Assembly (NCBI RefSeq): GCF_026236535.1
Contig: NZ_JAHTMW010000017.1
Location: 1 to 64,000 of the forward strand
Origin: Streptomyces sp. SKN60
GTDB taxonomy: Bacteria; Actinomycetota; Actinomycetes; Streptomycetales; Streptomycetaceae
Length of the DNA: 64,000 bases
Direction of reading: 5' to 3'
A model generated the notes under the pieces. The model worked only from the letters and a program-made list of their open reading frames with translations. It was not told the origin of the DNA and did not search any database. The first letter of the stretch is position 1. The number at the start of each line of letters is the position of its first letter. Of the stretch, positions 24,422-36,055 are shown piece by piece. The position numbers were made by a program, and so were the translations under genes.

Positions 24422-25318
24422 TCAGCCGTGGAAGGGCAGGCCGGCGTCAGCCGCGATCTCCAGGTCGTCGCCCTCGGGCGGCGGCAGGAGGGTCGCGGAG
24501 CCGTCGCTGACGGGGACGACGCCCAGGTCGAGCAGCTCGGCCAGGGCGGCGCTGCCGGCCATGTCACGGACCTGGAGCTGGTAGCGGGCGGTGGTGCGGT
24601 AGGAACCGCCGGACTCGTCGCCGGTGCGCTGCAGGAAGCCGGAGTCGGTGAGAAAGGCGACGGCCTTCCCGACGATGCCGGTGGTCGAGCCGGCCAGGCG
24701 GCGGGCGTCCTTGGTGGCGCCGGTGGAGCTGCGCCGGGCGTAGATCCGCCAGGCGGCCTCCAGGCCGGGGGCGTCGGTGGCCGGGTCGGTGTTCTCCCCG
24801 TCCTGCTCGGCGCGCTCCTCCAGGCGGCGGCAGGCCTGGCGGACGAAGGCGTCGACGCCGTTGACGGTGAGCCGGCCGATGTAGCCGTCGTCGGCCAGGT
24901 CCTCGGGGCGCGGGAAGGCCATCGCGGCGACCGCGAGGTGCGCGAGGCCGTGCAGGAACCGGTCGGCGGAGTCGGTGGAGGCGCGGCGCGCGTAGTCGCC
25001 CATGCGGACGGCGAACACGGAGTCCTCGCCGGCCGTCACGGCCATCCCGGCCCGCGGCGACACCTCCAGGACGACCAGGCCGAGCCCGGTGGCGACGGCA
25101 TCGGCGAGCCGGGCGAACGCGGGGTCCTCGCGGTAGCGCCGCAGCAGTTCCGCGTACTCGTGGTCGCGGGCCGGCAACAGCTTGGGCTGAAGCCCGAAGG
25201 AGACGAGCCGCGCGGCGTCGGCCGCGTCGGCCGGGGTCAGCACGGCGGGCGCGGCCGGCGTCCGGGGGGCCTCCGGCTCGCTCCACGCGTCGGCGTGCTC
25301 GACGTGGTGTTCGCTCAC
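24422..25318 (-). CDS. Kite-like winged-helix subunit (MukE/JetB-type)
   Basis: This 298-residue soluble protein precedes the SMC-like ATPase. An acidic N-terminal extension leads to a core with alpha-helical and winged-helix character (RLAGSTTGIVGKAVAFLTDSG, then SYRTTARYQLQVRDMAG), consistent with tandem wHTH kite proteins that bridge a kleisin and an SMC head. It ends in an acidic linker. The assignment rests on position, size (MukE about 230, JetB about 200-250 residues) and predicted fold, not on a diagnostic motif. Its GTG start overlaps the preceding stop by four bases (GTGA), and the SMC gene follows after 43 bases. Confidence 0.7.
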   Translation of the reverse strand: MSEHHVEHADAWSEPEAPRTPAAPAVLTPADAADAARLVSFGLQPKLLPARDHEYAELLRRYREDPAFARLADAVATGLGLVVLEVSPRAGMAVTAGEDSVFAVRMGDYARRASTDSADRFLHGLAHLAVAAMAFPRPEDLADDGYIGRLTVNGVDAFVRQACRRLEERAEQDGENTDPATDAPGLEAAWRIYARRSSTGATKDARRLAGSTTGIVGKAVAFLTDSGFLQRTGDESGGSYRTTARYQLQVRDMAGSAALAELLDLGVVPVSDGSATLLPPPEGDDLEIAADAGLPFHG

Positions 25319-25785
25319 GGCTGGGGCTCCTCGGTGCGGTTGTTCGGTGACGCGGGGTCGGTGGGGGCGGGGGTTGCGTACTCGGCGGGGGTGGCTGGGG
25401 CGGTCGGGGCGGGGACGGTCGACGTCCGGCCGGGCCGCGTAGGGTCCGCGGGCTTGGGGCGGGCTTCGGGGAGGGGGAGGCGTACGGGTGTCACCCTGAC
25501 GGGTGGGAGGGGGGCGGACGGAGCGGGGGTGGGGCGGCGGGTGCCGGGGAGTGGGACGGGGCGGACGTGGATGCGGGTGAGGGGTGGAGGCGGGGCGCCG
25601 AGGTCGATGGGGCGGACGAGCGGGCCGTTCTGGGGCGTGGGCTCGGGCGCCGCGGTGGCCGGCGGCCCGTCCATGGCGCTCGGGCGCGCGACGACCACCC
25701 GGGCCACGCGCGGCCCGGACGCGGCAGGCGGGGCAGGCACGGGCGGCGCGGCGGAGGTGTCGTCCTCCGGGACCGGCGGCGTCAC
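25315..25785 (-). CDS. Proline-rich small protein of the SMC-like operon
   Basis: The 156-residue protein is rich in Pro, Ala, Arg and Thr with almost no predicted structure (segments such as GAPPPPLTRIHVRPVPLPG). It is not homologous to anything I recognise. It is supported as a real gene by four-base GTGA overlaps at both ends: its start overlaps the kleisin-like stop and its stop overlaps the kite-like start. A disordered linker or adaptor within the complex, or a partner for a poly-Pro-binding protein, would fit. MukFEB and Wadjet operons are not known to me to carry such a gene between kleisin and kite. Confidence 0.7.
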   Translation of the reverse strand: MTPPVPEDDTSAAPPVPAPPAASGPRVARVVVARPSAMDGPPATAAPEPTPQNGPLVRPIDLGAPPPPLTRIHVRPVPLPGTRRPTPAPSAPLPPVRVTPVRLPLPEARPKPADPTRPGRTSTVPAPTAPATPAEYATPAPTDPASPNNRTEEPQP

Positions 25786-27329
25786 GAAGCCTCCGTGCGG
25801 TCGGCGGCCATGCCCACGGCGTCGAGGAGGGCGGTGCCCACGATGAGGTCGGCGCCGCCGAACTCGGGGTCGTCGAGCGGGGTGCCGTCGTCGACGGCGA
25901 AGAGCAGGCGCTCCTCGCCCTGGCGGTAGGCGGTGCCGACCGGGGGGCTGGCGGCGTGCACGGCGAGCAGCGCCACCAGGTAGGCGAGGTCGGGGTCGCC
26001 GCCCCGGCGGGCCTCGGCGAGGAGTCCGGAGAGCCGGCGCGGGGCGTCGTGCTCCAGGTCGAGCAGCTCCATGGCGGCGGCCAGCTGCTCGTCGCTGAAG
26101 CGGCTGTCGTCGGGGGTGGCGATGAGGTCCGGCTCGGGCATCTCGGCGCCGAGGTGCTGGCGCTCCACGGGCGGGGTGAGGAGCAGGTCGACCAGGTCGC
26201 CGACGCGCACGGCGGCGGGGGTGCGCAGTCCGGTGCCGCGAGCGAAGAAGGCGTCGGTGACCCGGGTGGCCTGCTCGACGGGGAGCGGGAGGACCGGGGC
26301 GACCAGCTGTCCGTAGAGGTCGAGTCCGGTGTACGCGGTGGGCGCGGCGAAGGCCTGGCGGTCCTGCTCGGCGCGGAACAGCGGGCCGGCCTCCAGGAGG
26401 CGGGACTGCAGCTGGGTGTGGCGGCGGATGCAGTCCTTGACGATGTCGACGAGCTCGGCGGCGCGCCGCTTGTGCTCGGCGGTCCTGGCGTCGGTCGCGG
26501 CCTCGGCCTCGTCGCGGGCCTTGCGGATGTTGGTGAGGATCGCGTTCTCGTGGCGGTAGCGGTCGGCGACGTGGTCGAGCGCCTCGGCGATCATGTCGGG
26601 CACGGTGTTGAGCCAGTCGACCGCGCGGACGTTGCGCCGGGTGGCCTCCAGGGTCTTCCGGAGGGTCTCCGCGTACTGCACGGTGCGGTAGCGGGCCTGC
26701 TCGGCGGCGAGCTGCGCGTCGGCGAGGCGGCCCCGGCTGATCAGGACCTCCAGCTTGACCTCGGCGGCGATCTGGGCGCTGGTGACGTCGGTGTCGAGGG
26801 CGCCGACCAGGACGTTGACCGCCTCGTCGGTGGTGCGCAGGTACACCCCGCCGCCGTAGCCGGGGACCTCTTCGATGAGCTTGAAGTCGTAGTCGCGACG
26901 CGTGTAGACGCCGTCGGCGCCGAACGTGCCGTAGACCGCGCGGAAGCCGCGGTCGACGCTGCCGACGTTGATCAGGTTCTCCAGGACCCAGCGGGCGACC
27001 CGCTCGTGCTCGGCGGCGGGGCGCTCGGGGGCCTGGGCGGCGACGCGGGGCAGCAGGCGGGCCACTATCTGCTCGTGGTCGGCGCCGGTGTCGAAGTCCA
27101 TGTTGAGCGTGACCAGGTCGATCGCGGCGAGGGCGACCTCGGCCATCGCGTAGACCGAGTACTCGCCGGCCAGGTTGGCCTTGCGCGCGTCGAGGTCGTG
27201 CAGCGGAGCGGTGCACGCGAGCGCGCGGAGGCGCCGCGCGAGCCCTTCGTCGGCGGCCGGGCCCTGCGCGGGCCGCGGCCCCGCGCTGAGCTGGGGCGGA
27301 GCGAGGTCCGTCGAGGCAGGCGAAGTCAC
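25782..27329 (-). CDS. Kleisin-like subunit (MukF/JetA-type)
   Basis: This 515-residue, mainly helical protein is the first gene of the operon. An N-terminal domain contains a winged-helix-like part (ARWVLENLINVGSVDRGFRAVYG, then beta-rich RRDYDFKLIEEV). The middle is a long helical/coiled segment (AEQARYRTVQYAETLRKTLEATRRNV, then KARDEAEAATDARTAEHKRR), and a C-terminal helical domain follows. Size, order and architecture match a MukF/JetA kleisin; there is no single diagnostic motif, so this is inference from context. GTG 27329 gives MTSPASTD; a TTG start at 27359 is also possible. No GntR site is seen in the 218 bases upstream. Confidence 0.7.
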   Translation of the reverse strand: MTSPASTDLAPPQLSAGPRPAQGPAADEGLARRLRALACTAPLHDLDARKANLAGEYSVYAMAEVALAAIDLVTLNMDFDTGADHEQIVARLLPRVAAQAPERPAAEHERVARWVLENLINVGSVDRGFRAVYGTFGADGVYTRRDYDFKLIEEVPGYGGGVYLRTTDEAVNVLVGALDTDVTSAQIAAEVKLEVLISRGRLADAQLAAEQARYRTVQYAETLRKTLEATRRNVRAVDWLNTVPDMIAEALDHVADRYRHENAILTNIRKARDEAEAATDARTAEHKRRAAELVDIVKDCIRRHTQLQSRLLEAGPLFRAEQDRQAFAAPTAYTGLDLYGQLVAPVLPLPVEQATRVTDAFFARGTGLRTPAAVRVGDLVDLLLTPPVERQHLGAEMPEPDLIATPDDSRFSDEQLAAAMELLDLEHDAPRRLSGLLAEARRGGDPDLAYLVALLAVHAASPPVGTAYRQGEERLLFAVDDGTPLDDPEFGGADLIVGTALLDAVGMAADRTEAS

Positions 27330-27547
27330 GGTGCACAGAGTAGGTCCTCGCACTGACAACGGTCGAAACGGCGCTTATACGACCGGGGGTGTGCGCCCCT
27401 CGGCGGGGCGCCGCGCCGGAACGGGCGCCGGGCCGGAACGGGCGCGCGGCGGGCGGCTATGGACCCGGCGCGGGTCCGGGTACCGGGGCACCCCACCCGT
27501 ACCGCCTGTGCGGTCGGCCCCGCCCACCACAACAACTGTGGCGCCCA

Positions 27548-28255
27548 TCACACCTCCGGGGCGTCGACCGCCTTCGCGTACGCCGCCACGATCCGGGTCC
27601 GGGAGTCGTCGAGGTAACCGGCGAGGAGCTGTTCGGCGCGGTCGAACCGGCCGCTCTCCAGGGCGTCCAGGATCTCCCGGTTCCGCTGGAGGTAGGGCTC
27701 GTGGAGCGCGCGGGCGTCGTCCACGACGTGGAAGGCGAGCCGGAGTTCGGCGAGGACGCCGCGCATCAGCTCGTCGGTGCGGGCGCTGCCGGCCAGGGCG
27801 ACCAGTTCGCGGTGGAAGTGGATGTTGGCGGTGGAGACCCCCTTCCAGTCGCCGTTCCGCGCCGCCTCCTGGCCCTCGGCGACGGCGGCGGCCAGCGCGT
27901 CGAGGACGAACAGCGGCTCTTCCAGGCCCAGGCCCAGACCCCGTACGACAGCGCATTCGACGAGCCGCCGGGTGCGGTAGAGGTCGGCCACGTCGTCCAC
28001 CGTGAGGACCCGGACGAACACCCCCCGGTTGAGCCGGTGGACGAGCAGCCGCTCGTGGGTGAGCAGCCGGAAGGCCTCGCGCAGGGTGTTGCGGGACACC
28101 CCGAGGGCGCCGCCGATGCCGTCCTCGGAGAGCCGGGTGCCGGGCGGGAAGAAGCCCTCGGCGATCCGGGTGCGCAGGATGTCGGCGACCCGCTCCGCCG
28201 TGCTGGTGCGGCCCAGCAGGGCGCGGTCGTCCGCCAGTTCGCCGATCGGGTCCAT
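27548..28255 (-). CDS. GntR-family (FadR subfamily) transcriptional regulator
   Basis: This 235-residue repressor has an N-terminal winged helix (GFFPPGTRLSEDGIGGALGVSRNTLREAF, about residues 34-62) and an FCD ligand domain with metal-binding histidine candidates (NIHFHRELVALAG). FadR/VanR-type GntR proteins sense carboxylic acids. It is divergent from the MFS-pxpABC operon and faces a palindrome located within that operon's promoter, so it very likely controls 5-oxoproline use. ATG 28255 has GGAGGAG upstream. Confidence 0.92.
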   Translation of the reverse strand: MDPIGELADDRALLGRTSTAERVADILRTRIAEGFFPPGTRLSEDGIGGALGVSRNTLREAFRLLTHERLLVHRLNRGVFVRVLTVDDVADLYRTRRLVECAVVRGLGLGLEEPLFVLDALAAAVAEGQEAARNGDWKGVSTANIHFHRELVALAGSARTDELMRGVLAELRLAFHVVDDARALHEPYLQRNREILDALESGRFDRAEQLLAGYLDDSRTRIVAAYAKAVDAPEV

Positions 28256-28336
28256 CGTGCCTCGTCTCCTCCGCGTCGTACGCCGCCGAGTCAAGCGCAG
28301 GAGCTCCCGCGAGACAAGAACGTGCCTCCGCGAGGC

Positions 28337-28365
28337 TTGTCGGATTGTTGAACGATCCCTACATT
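28337..28365 (+). promoter_or_regulatory. Promoter of the MFS-pxpABC operon with operator in the spacer
   Basis: A -35-like TTGTCG (28337-28342) and a -10-like TACATT (28360-28365) are exactly 17 bp apart. The spacer holds a 15-bp near-palindrome, GATTGTTGAACGATC (28343-28357, arms GATnGTT/AACnATC), a plausible FadR/VanR-type GntR operator. A second half-copy, TTGAACGA, follows at 28364-28371. Repressor bound here would block RNA polymerase. Sequence seen; function inferred. Confidence 0.65.
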
Positions 28366-28422
28366 GAACGACGACTTCGGCACGTCTCTCCCGCACCCTC
28401 CCCTTCCTCCTGCGAGGTGCAG

Positions 28423-29703
28423 ATGAGCACGACCCAGACCCCACGCCAGACGACGGGCGAACGCCCCGACGACCAGGGCGCGTTCGCCTGGCTGCGCGCG
28501 CTCGGCCCGCGCGGCCGGCGCGCCTTCGCCGGCGCTTTCGGCGGCTATGCCCTGGATTCGTACGACTTCTTCACACTGCCGCTGTCGATGGTGGCCATTG
28601 CCGCGTACTTCGGCCTCGACAAGGGCCAGACCGGACTCCTCACCACCGTCACGCTGGTGGTCTCGGCGGTCGGCGGCGCGCTCGCCGGGATCCTCGCCGA
28701 CCGCGTCGGCCGGGTGCGGGCGCTGCTCGTCACCGTCGTCACGTACGCGCTCTTCACCGTGCTGTGCGGCTTCGCGCCGAACTACGAGACGCTGATGGTC
28801 TTCCGGGCGCTGCAGGGCCTCGGCTTCGGCGGCGAGTGGGCGGTCGGCGCGATCCTGGTCGCCGAGTACGCCTCCGCCCGGCACCGGGGCCGTACCCTCG
28901 GCGGCGTCCAGAGCGCCTGGGCGGCCGGCTGGGCGCTCGCGGTGATCGTCTACACCCTGGTCTTCCGCTTCGTGGACGCCGACACCGCCTGGCGGGTCAT
29001 GTTCTGGACCGGCGCGCTGCCCGCGCTGCTCGTGGTCTTCGTCCGGCGCCATGTCGAGGACGCGCCGCAGGCGGCCGCGGTGCGCCGGGCGAGCGCCGAC
29101 CGGGGCTCGTTCACCGCCGTCCTGCGCGGGCCGCTGCTGCGCACCACGCTCTTCGCGGTGCTGCTGTCCACCGGCGTGCAGGGCGGCTACTACACGCTGG
29201 CCACCTGGGTGCCGACCTTCCTCAAGACCGAGCGCGGGCTCACCGTGGTCGGCACCGGCGGCTACCTCGCCTTCCTGATCTCCGGCGCCTTCCTCGGCTA
29301 TCTGACCGGCGGGCACCTCACCGACGTACTCGGACGGAAGAAGAACATCGCGCTCTTCGCCGTGCTCTCCGCGGCCGCCGTCCTCGCCTACACCCACCTG
29401 CCGCCCGGCGCGAACGACCTGCTGCTCGTGCTCGGCTTCCCGCTCGGCTTCTGCATGTCGGCGATCTTCAGCGGCTTCGGCTCCTTCCTCGCCGAGCTGT
29501 ACCCGACGGCGGTGCGCGGCACCGGGCAGGGCCTCACCTACAACACCGGCCGCGCGGTCGGCGCCCTCTTCCCCACCCTCGTCGGCTTCCTCTCGGAGAG
29601 CTGGGGCGTGGGCGGAGCCCTGGTGTTCGGCGCGGTCGGCTACGGCCTGGCGGTGCTCGCGCTGCTCGGCCTGCCCGAGACCCGCGGCAGGGAACTGACC
29701 TGA
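28423..29703 (+). CDS. MFS transporter (aromatic acid/sialate:H+ symporter type)
   Basis: The 426-residue, 12-segment MFS carrier has the DSYDFFTLPLS first helix and the ADRVGRVRALL loop typical of carboxylate:H+ symporters such as the sialate/benzoate transporters. It lies 85 bases upstream of pxpA in the same direction, so its likely substrate is 5-oxoproline (pyroglutamate). ATG 28423 is chosen over an upstream in-frame start because GAGGTG precedes it. The gap to pxpA carries a short tandem CACCCG repeat at about 29720-29752. Confidence 0.88.
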   Translation: MSTTQTPRQTTGERPDDQGAFAWLRALGPRGRRAFAGAFGGYALDSYDFFTLPLSMVAIAAYFGLDKGQTGLLTTVTLVVSAVGGALAGILADRVGRVRALLVTVVTYALFTVLCGFAPNYETLMVFRALQGLGFGGEWAVGAILVAEYASARHRGRTLGGVQSAWAAGWALAVIVYTLVFRFVDADTAWRVMFWTGALPALLVVFVRRHVEDAPQAAAVRRASADRGSFTAVLRGPLLRTTLFAVLLSTGVQGGYYTLATWVPTFLKTERGLTVVGTGGYLAFLISGAFLGYLTGGHLTDVLGRKKNIALFAVLSAAAVLAYTHLPPGANDLLLVLGFPLGFCMSAIFSGFGSFLAELYPTAVRGTGQGLTYNTGRAVGALFPTLVGFLSESWGVGGALVFGAVGYGLAVLALLGLPETRGRELT

Positions 29704-29788
29704 ACACCCCCACCCCCGGATCCGCACCCGCACCCGCACCCGCACCCGCACAGTGCCCGCACGCGGGGCCAAGGAAGGAGAACCTCTG

Positions 29789-30553
29789 ATGACCCGGGTC
29801 TCGATCGACCTCAACGCCGACCTCGGCGAGGGCTTCGGCCGCTGGACGCTCACCGACGACGAGCGGCTGCTCTCGGTGGTCACCAGCGCCAACGTGGCCT
29901 GCGGCTTCCACGCCGGGGACGCGGCGACCATGCGCCGGGTGTGCGCGCTGGCCGCGGAGCGCGGGGTACGGATCGGGGCCCAGGTCTCCTACCGCGACCT
30001 GGCGGGCTTCGGGCGGCGCGCCATGGACGTGCCGCCCGCCGAGCTGGCCGCGGAGGTCGCGTACCAGATCGGCGCCCTGGAGGTGTTCGCCCGCGCGGCC
30101 GGCGCCACCGTGGCGTACGTGAAGCCGCACGGCGCGCTCTACAACCGGGTGGTGCGCGACGCGGAGCAGGCGGCGGCGGTCGTCTCCGGGGTGCTGCTCG
30201 CCTCCCCCGGGCTTCCGGTGCTCGGCCTGCCCGGCTCGCGGCTGCACGAGGCCGCGGCGGTGGCCGGACTGCCGGTGGTCGGCGAGGCGTTCGGCGACCG
30301 GGCCTACCGGGCGGACGGCACGCTGCTGCCCCGGGGGCAGGAGGGCGCCGTGCTGCACGACCCGGCCGAGGTGGTGGAGCGCTCGGTGTCCATGGCCCGG
30401 TTCGGGACGGTCGGCGCGCACTGCGGCAGCCCGGTCGCCGTACGGGCGCGCTCGCTGTGTCTGCACGGCGACACGCCCGGTGCCGTGGACCTGGCGCACC
30501 GGGTGCGGTCGGCCCTGGAGTCCGCCGGGGTCCGGGTGGAGGCCTTCGCATGA
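29789..30553 (+). CDS. pxpA: 5-oxoprolinase subunit PxpA (LamB/YcsF family)
   Basis: The 254-residue PxpA begins SIDLNADLGEGFGRW, the LamB/YcsF signature; VTSANVACGFHAGD and VKPHGALYN follow. PxpA with PxpB and PxpC forms the prokaryotic ATP-dependent 5-oxoprolinase that opens 5-oxoproline to glutamate. AAGGAAGGAG lies directly upstream of ATG 29789. Its stop overlaps the pxpB start (ATGA). Confidence 0.96.
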   Translation: MTRVSIDLNADLGEGFGRWTLTDDERLLSVVTSANVACGFHAGDAATMRRVCALAAERGVRIGAQVSYRDLAGFGRRAMDVPPAELAAEVAYQIGALEVFARAAGATVAYVKPHGALYNRVVRDAEQAAAVVSGVLLASPGLPVLGLPGSRLHEAAAVAGLPVVGEAFGDRAYRADGTLLPRGQEGAVLHDPAEVVERSVSMARFGTVGAHCGSPVAVRARSLCLHGDTPGAVDLAHRVRSALESAGVRVEAFA

Positions 30554-31176
30554 GGGCCCGTGAGGTCTTCCGGGTCGGCGAGCGCGGGCTGCTCGTCGAG
30601 CTGGTGAGCGGGGAGGCCACCGAGGCCTTCCACGCCGAGCTGCTGCGCCGCCGGGCAGCCGGTCTGCTCGGCGGGGTGCGGGAGATCGTGCCGGCCGCCC
30701 GGACCGTGCTCCTGGAGGGGGTCGCCGCGCCGGACCGGCTCGCGGCCGAGCTGCGCTCCTGGGACGTTCCGCCGCTCCACGCGCGCGTGGCGGCGTCCGT
30801 GGTGCTTCCGGTGCGCTACGACGGGCCCGACCTGGCCGAGGTCGCCGCCCTGTGGGGAGTGTCGGTGGAGGCGGCCGTACGGATCCATGCCGGAACCGAA
30901 TTCCGGGTGGCGTTCTGCGGGTTCGCGCCGGGCTTCGGCTACCTGACCGGGCTCGGCGAGCGGTACGGGGTGCCGCGCCGGGTCACCCCGCGCACCGCGG
31001 TGCCGGCCGGTTCGGTCGCGCTGGCGGGGCCGTACACCGGGGTCTATCCGCGCTCCTCGCCGGGCGGCTGGCAGCTGATCGGGCGGACCGACGCGACGCT
31101 GTGGGACACGGCGCGCGAGCCGGCCGCGCTGCTCTCCCCCGGCACCCGGGTCCGGTTCACGGTGGCGGGCCGATGA
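30550..31176 (+). CDS. pxpB: 5-oxoprolinase subunit PxpB (KipI family)
   Basis: The 208-residue KipI/AHS1-family protein has the conserved GTEFRVAFCGFAPGFGYLTGL and RVTPRTAVPAGSVALAG segments. It forms the PxpBC heterodimer that supplies the ATP-dependent part of 5-oxoprolinase. Four-base ATGA overlaps with pxpA upstream and pxpC downstream indicate tight translational coupling. Confidence 0.96.
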   Translation: MRAREVFRVGERGLLVELVSGEATEAFHAELLRRRAAGLLGGVREIVPAARTVLLEGVAAPDRLAAELRSWDVPPLHARVAASVVLPVRYDGPDLAEVAALWGVSVEAAVRIHAGTEFRVAFCGFAPGFGYLTGLGERYGVPRRVTPRTAVPAGSVALAGPYTGVYPRSSPGGWQLIGRTDATLWDTAREPAALLSPGTRVRFTVAGR

Positions 31177-32045
31177 CCGACCGTGCCGTCGCCGTCGTAC
31201 GGGCCGGGGCGCTGACCACCGTGCAGGACCTCGGCCGCCCGGGCCACGCCCACCTGGGCGTGCCGCGCTCCGGGGCCCTGGACCCCGGTGCCGTACGCCT
31301 GGTCAACCGGCTCCTCGGCAACGCCGATTCCGCGGCCGTCCTGGAGACCACGCTCACCGGCTGCGCGGTACGGCCGCGCCGGGCGGTGACGGTCGTGGTG
31401 GGCGGCGCCCCCTGTCCGGTACGGGTGGACGGGCGGCCCGCCGCGTGGGGCGCCCCGGTACGGGTCGGCGCCGGACAACTCCTGGACGTGGGCGCGGCGG
31501 TGCGCGGGGTGCGCTCGTACGTGGGGTTCGGCGGCGGGATCGCGGTCGACCCGGTCCTCGGCAGCCGCTCCACCGACCTCCTCTCCGGCCTCGGCCCGGC
31601 GCCGCTGACGGACGGCGCGGTGCTGCCGCTGGGGCCCGCGCCGGTTCCGGCGGCGGTACGGGGACGGGTCGACGCCCCGCCGTGGCCGGGGCCGCCCGAC
31701 GAACTGGTCCTGCGCGTCCGGCTCGGCCCGCGCCACTCCTGGTTCACCGCTGCGGCGCTCCACGCCCTCGCCACGCGCGCGTGGCGCGTGTCCCCGGCCG
31801 GCAACCGCATCGGCCTGCGCACCGAGGGCCCCGCCCTGGAACGCGCCGTCCCGGGCGAACTCCCCAGCGAGGGCATGCCCCTGGGCGCCGTCCAGGTCCC
31901 CCCGGACGGCCGCCCGGTCATCTTCCTCGCCGACCACCCCACCACCGGCGGCTACCCGGTGGTGGCCGTGGTCCACGAGCACGACCTGCCGTCGACGGCC
32001 CAGGCGGCGCCGGGAACACCGGTGCGGTTCGTGCCGTACGCGTAG
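31173..32045 (+). CDS. pxpC: 5-oxoprolinase subunit PxpC (KipA family)
   Basis: The 290-residue KipA/AHS2-family protein begins with the typical RAGALTTVQDLGRPGHAHLG and includes PRSGALDPGA, GGGIAVDPVLGSRST and HPTTGGYPVVAVV. It completes PxpABC. The gene is the last of the MFS-pxpABC operon, followed by a GC hairpin and a Streptomyces-type intergenic repeat. It is convergent with a second type of 5-oxoprolinase. Confidence 0.95.
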   Translation: MTDRAVAVVRAGALTTVQDLGRPGHAHLGVPRSGALDPGAVRLVNRLLGNADSAAVLETTLTGCAVRPRRAVTVVVGGAPCPVRVDGRPAAWGAPVRVGAGQLLDVGAAVRGVRSYVGFGGGIAVDPVLGSRSTDLLSGLGPAPLTDGAVLPLGPAPVPAAVRGRVDAPPWPGPPDELVLRVRLGPRHSWFTAAALHALATRAWRVSPAGNRIGLRTEGPALERAVPGELPSEGMPLGAVQVPPDGRPVIFLADHPTTGGYPVVAVVHEHDLPSTAQAAPGTPVRFVPYA

Positions 32046-32093
32046 CGGCGGGGGGCCCGCGGGGCTGTTCCCCCACCCCGCCCCTTGCCGAAA

Positions 32094-32147
32094 CCGGGGG
32101 CTCCGCCCCCGGACCCCCGCGCCTCAAACGCCGGCGAGGCTGAAGTT
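32094..32147. repeat. Streptomyces intergenic repeat with terminator-like hairpin
   Basis: CCGGGGGC-TCC-GCCCCCGG forms an eight-base stem. It is followed by ACCCCCGCGCCTCAAACGCC and then GGCGAGGCTGAA. From general experience this combination recurs in many intergenic regions across Streptomyces genomes and usually sits at gene ends. Here it lies between the convergent pxpC and oplAH genes and probably terminates both. Confidence 0.65.
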
Positions 32148-32161
32148 TTGCCCGACCCCCG

Positions 32162-35779
<3,618 letters not shown>

Positions 35780-36055
35780 GCCTTCATTGTGGCGGCGGGG
35801 GTGGGGTCGGGGCGGGTCTTACGAGTCGGGGCGGGGGCGGTGTTCGGGCTCCCGCCCGGGTCGCCGGGGGCGCGAGGGGGTGGGGCTGCCCTGGGCATGC
35901 CTGGCCCCGGCCCCGGGGTGTCTGAGCGTGGGCCTCGCCGGCGCCGCCGGGGTGCCCCCTTCCGAGGCCTCGCCAGGCCCAGGCGTACCGGCGGACCCGA
36001 GGCCCACCAGGGCCGTGGGTCCGGGGCGGCGCGCCGGGGCGCACCGGGAGCGGGG

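Noticed and set aside
19558..27329. Calling the SMC-like operon a bona fide Wadjet (JetABCD) defence system
   Set aside because: No JetD-type nuclease gene is on either side and surrounding genes are core metabolism, not defence; the subunit calls rest on size, order and fold impressions only.
29715..29755. CACCCG tandem hexamers as a CRISPR-like or regulatory repeat
   Set aside because: Only four or five units of a simple GC-rich hexamer with no spacers; probably slippage in an intergenic gap.
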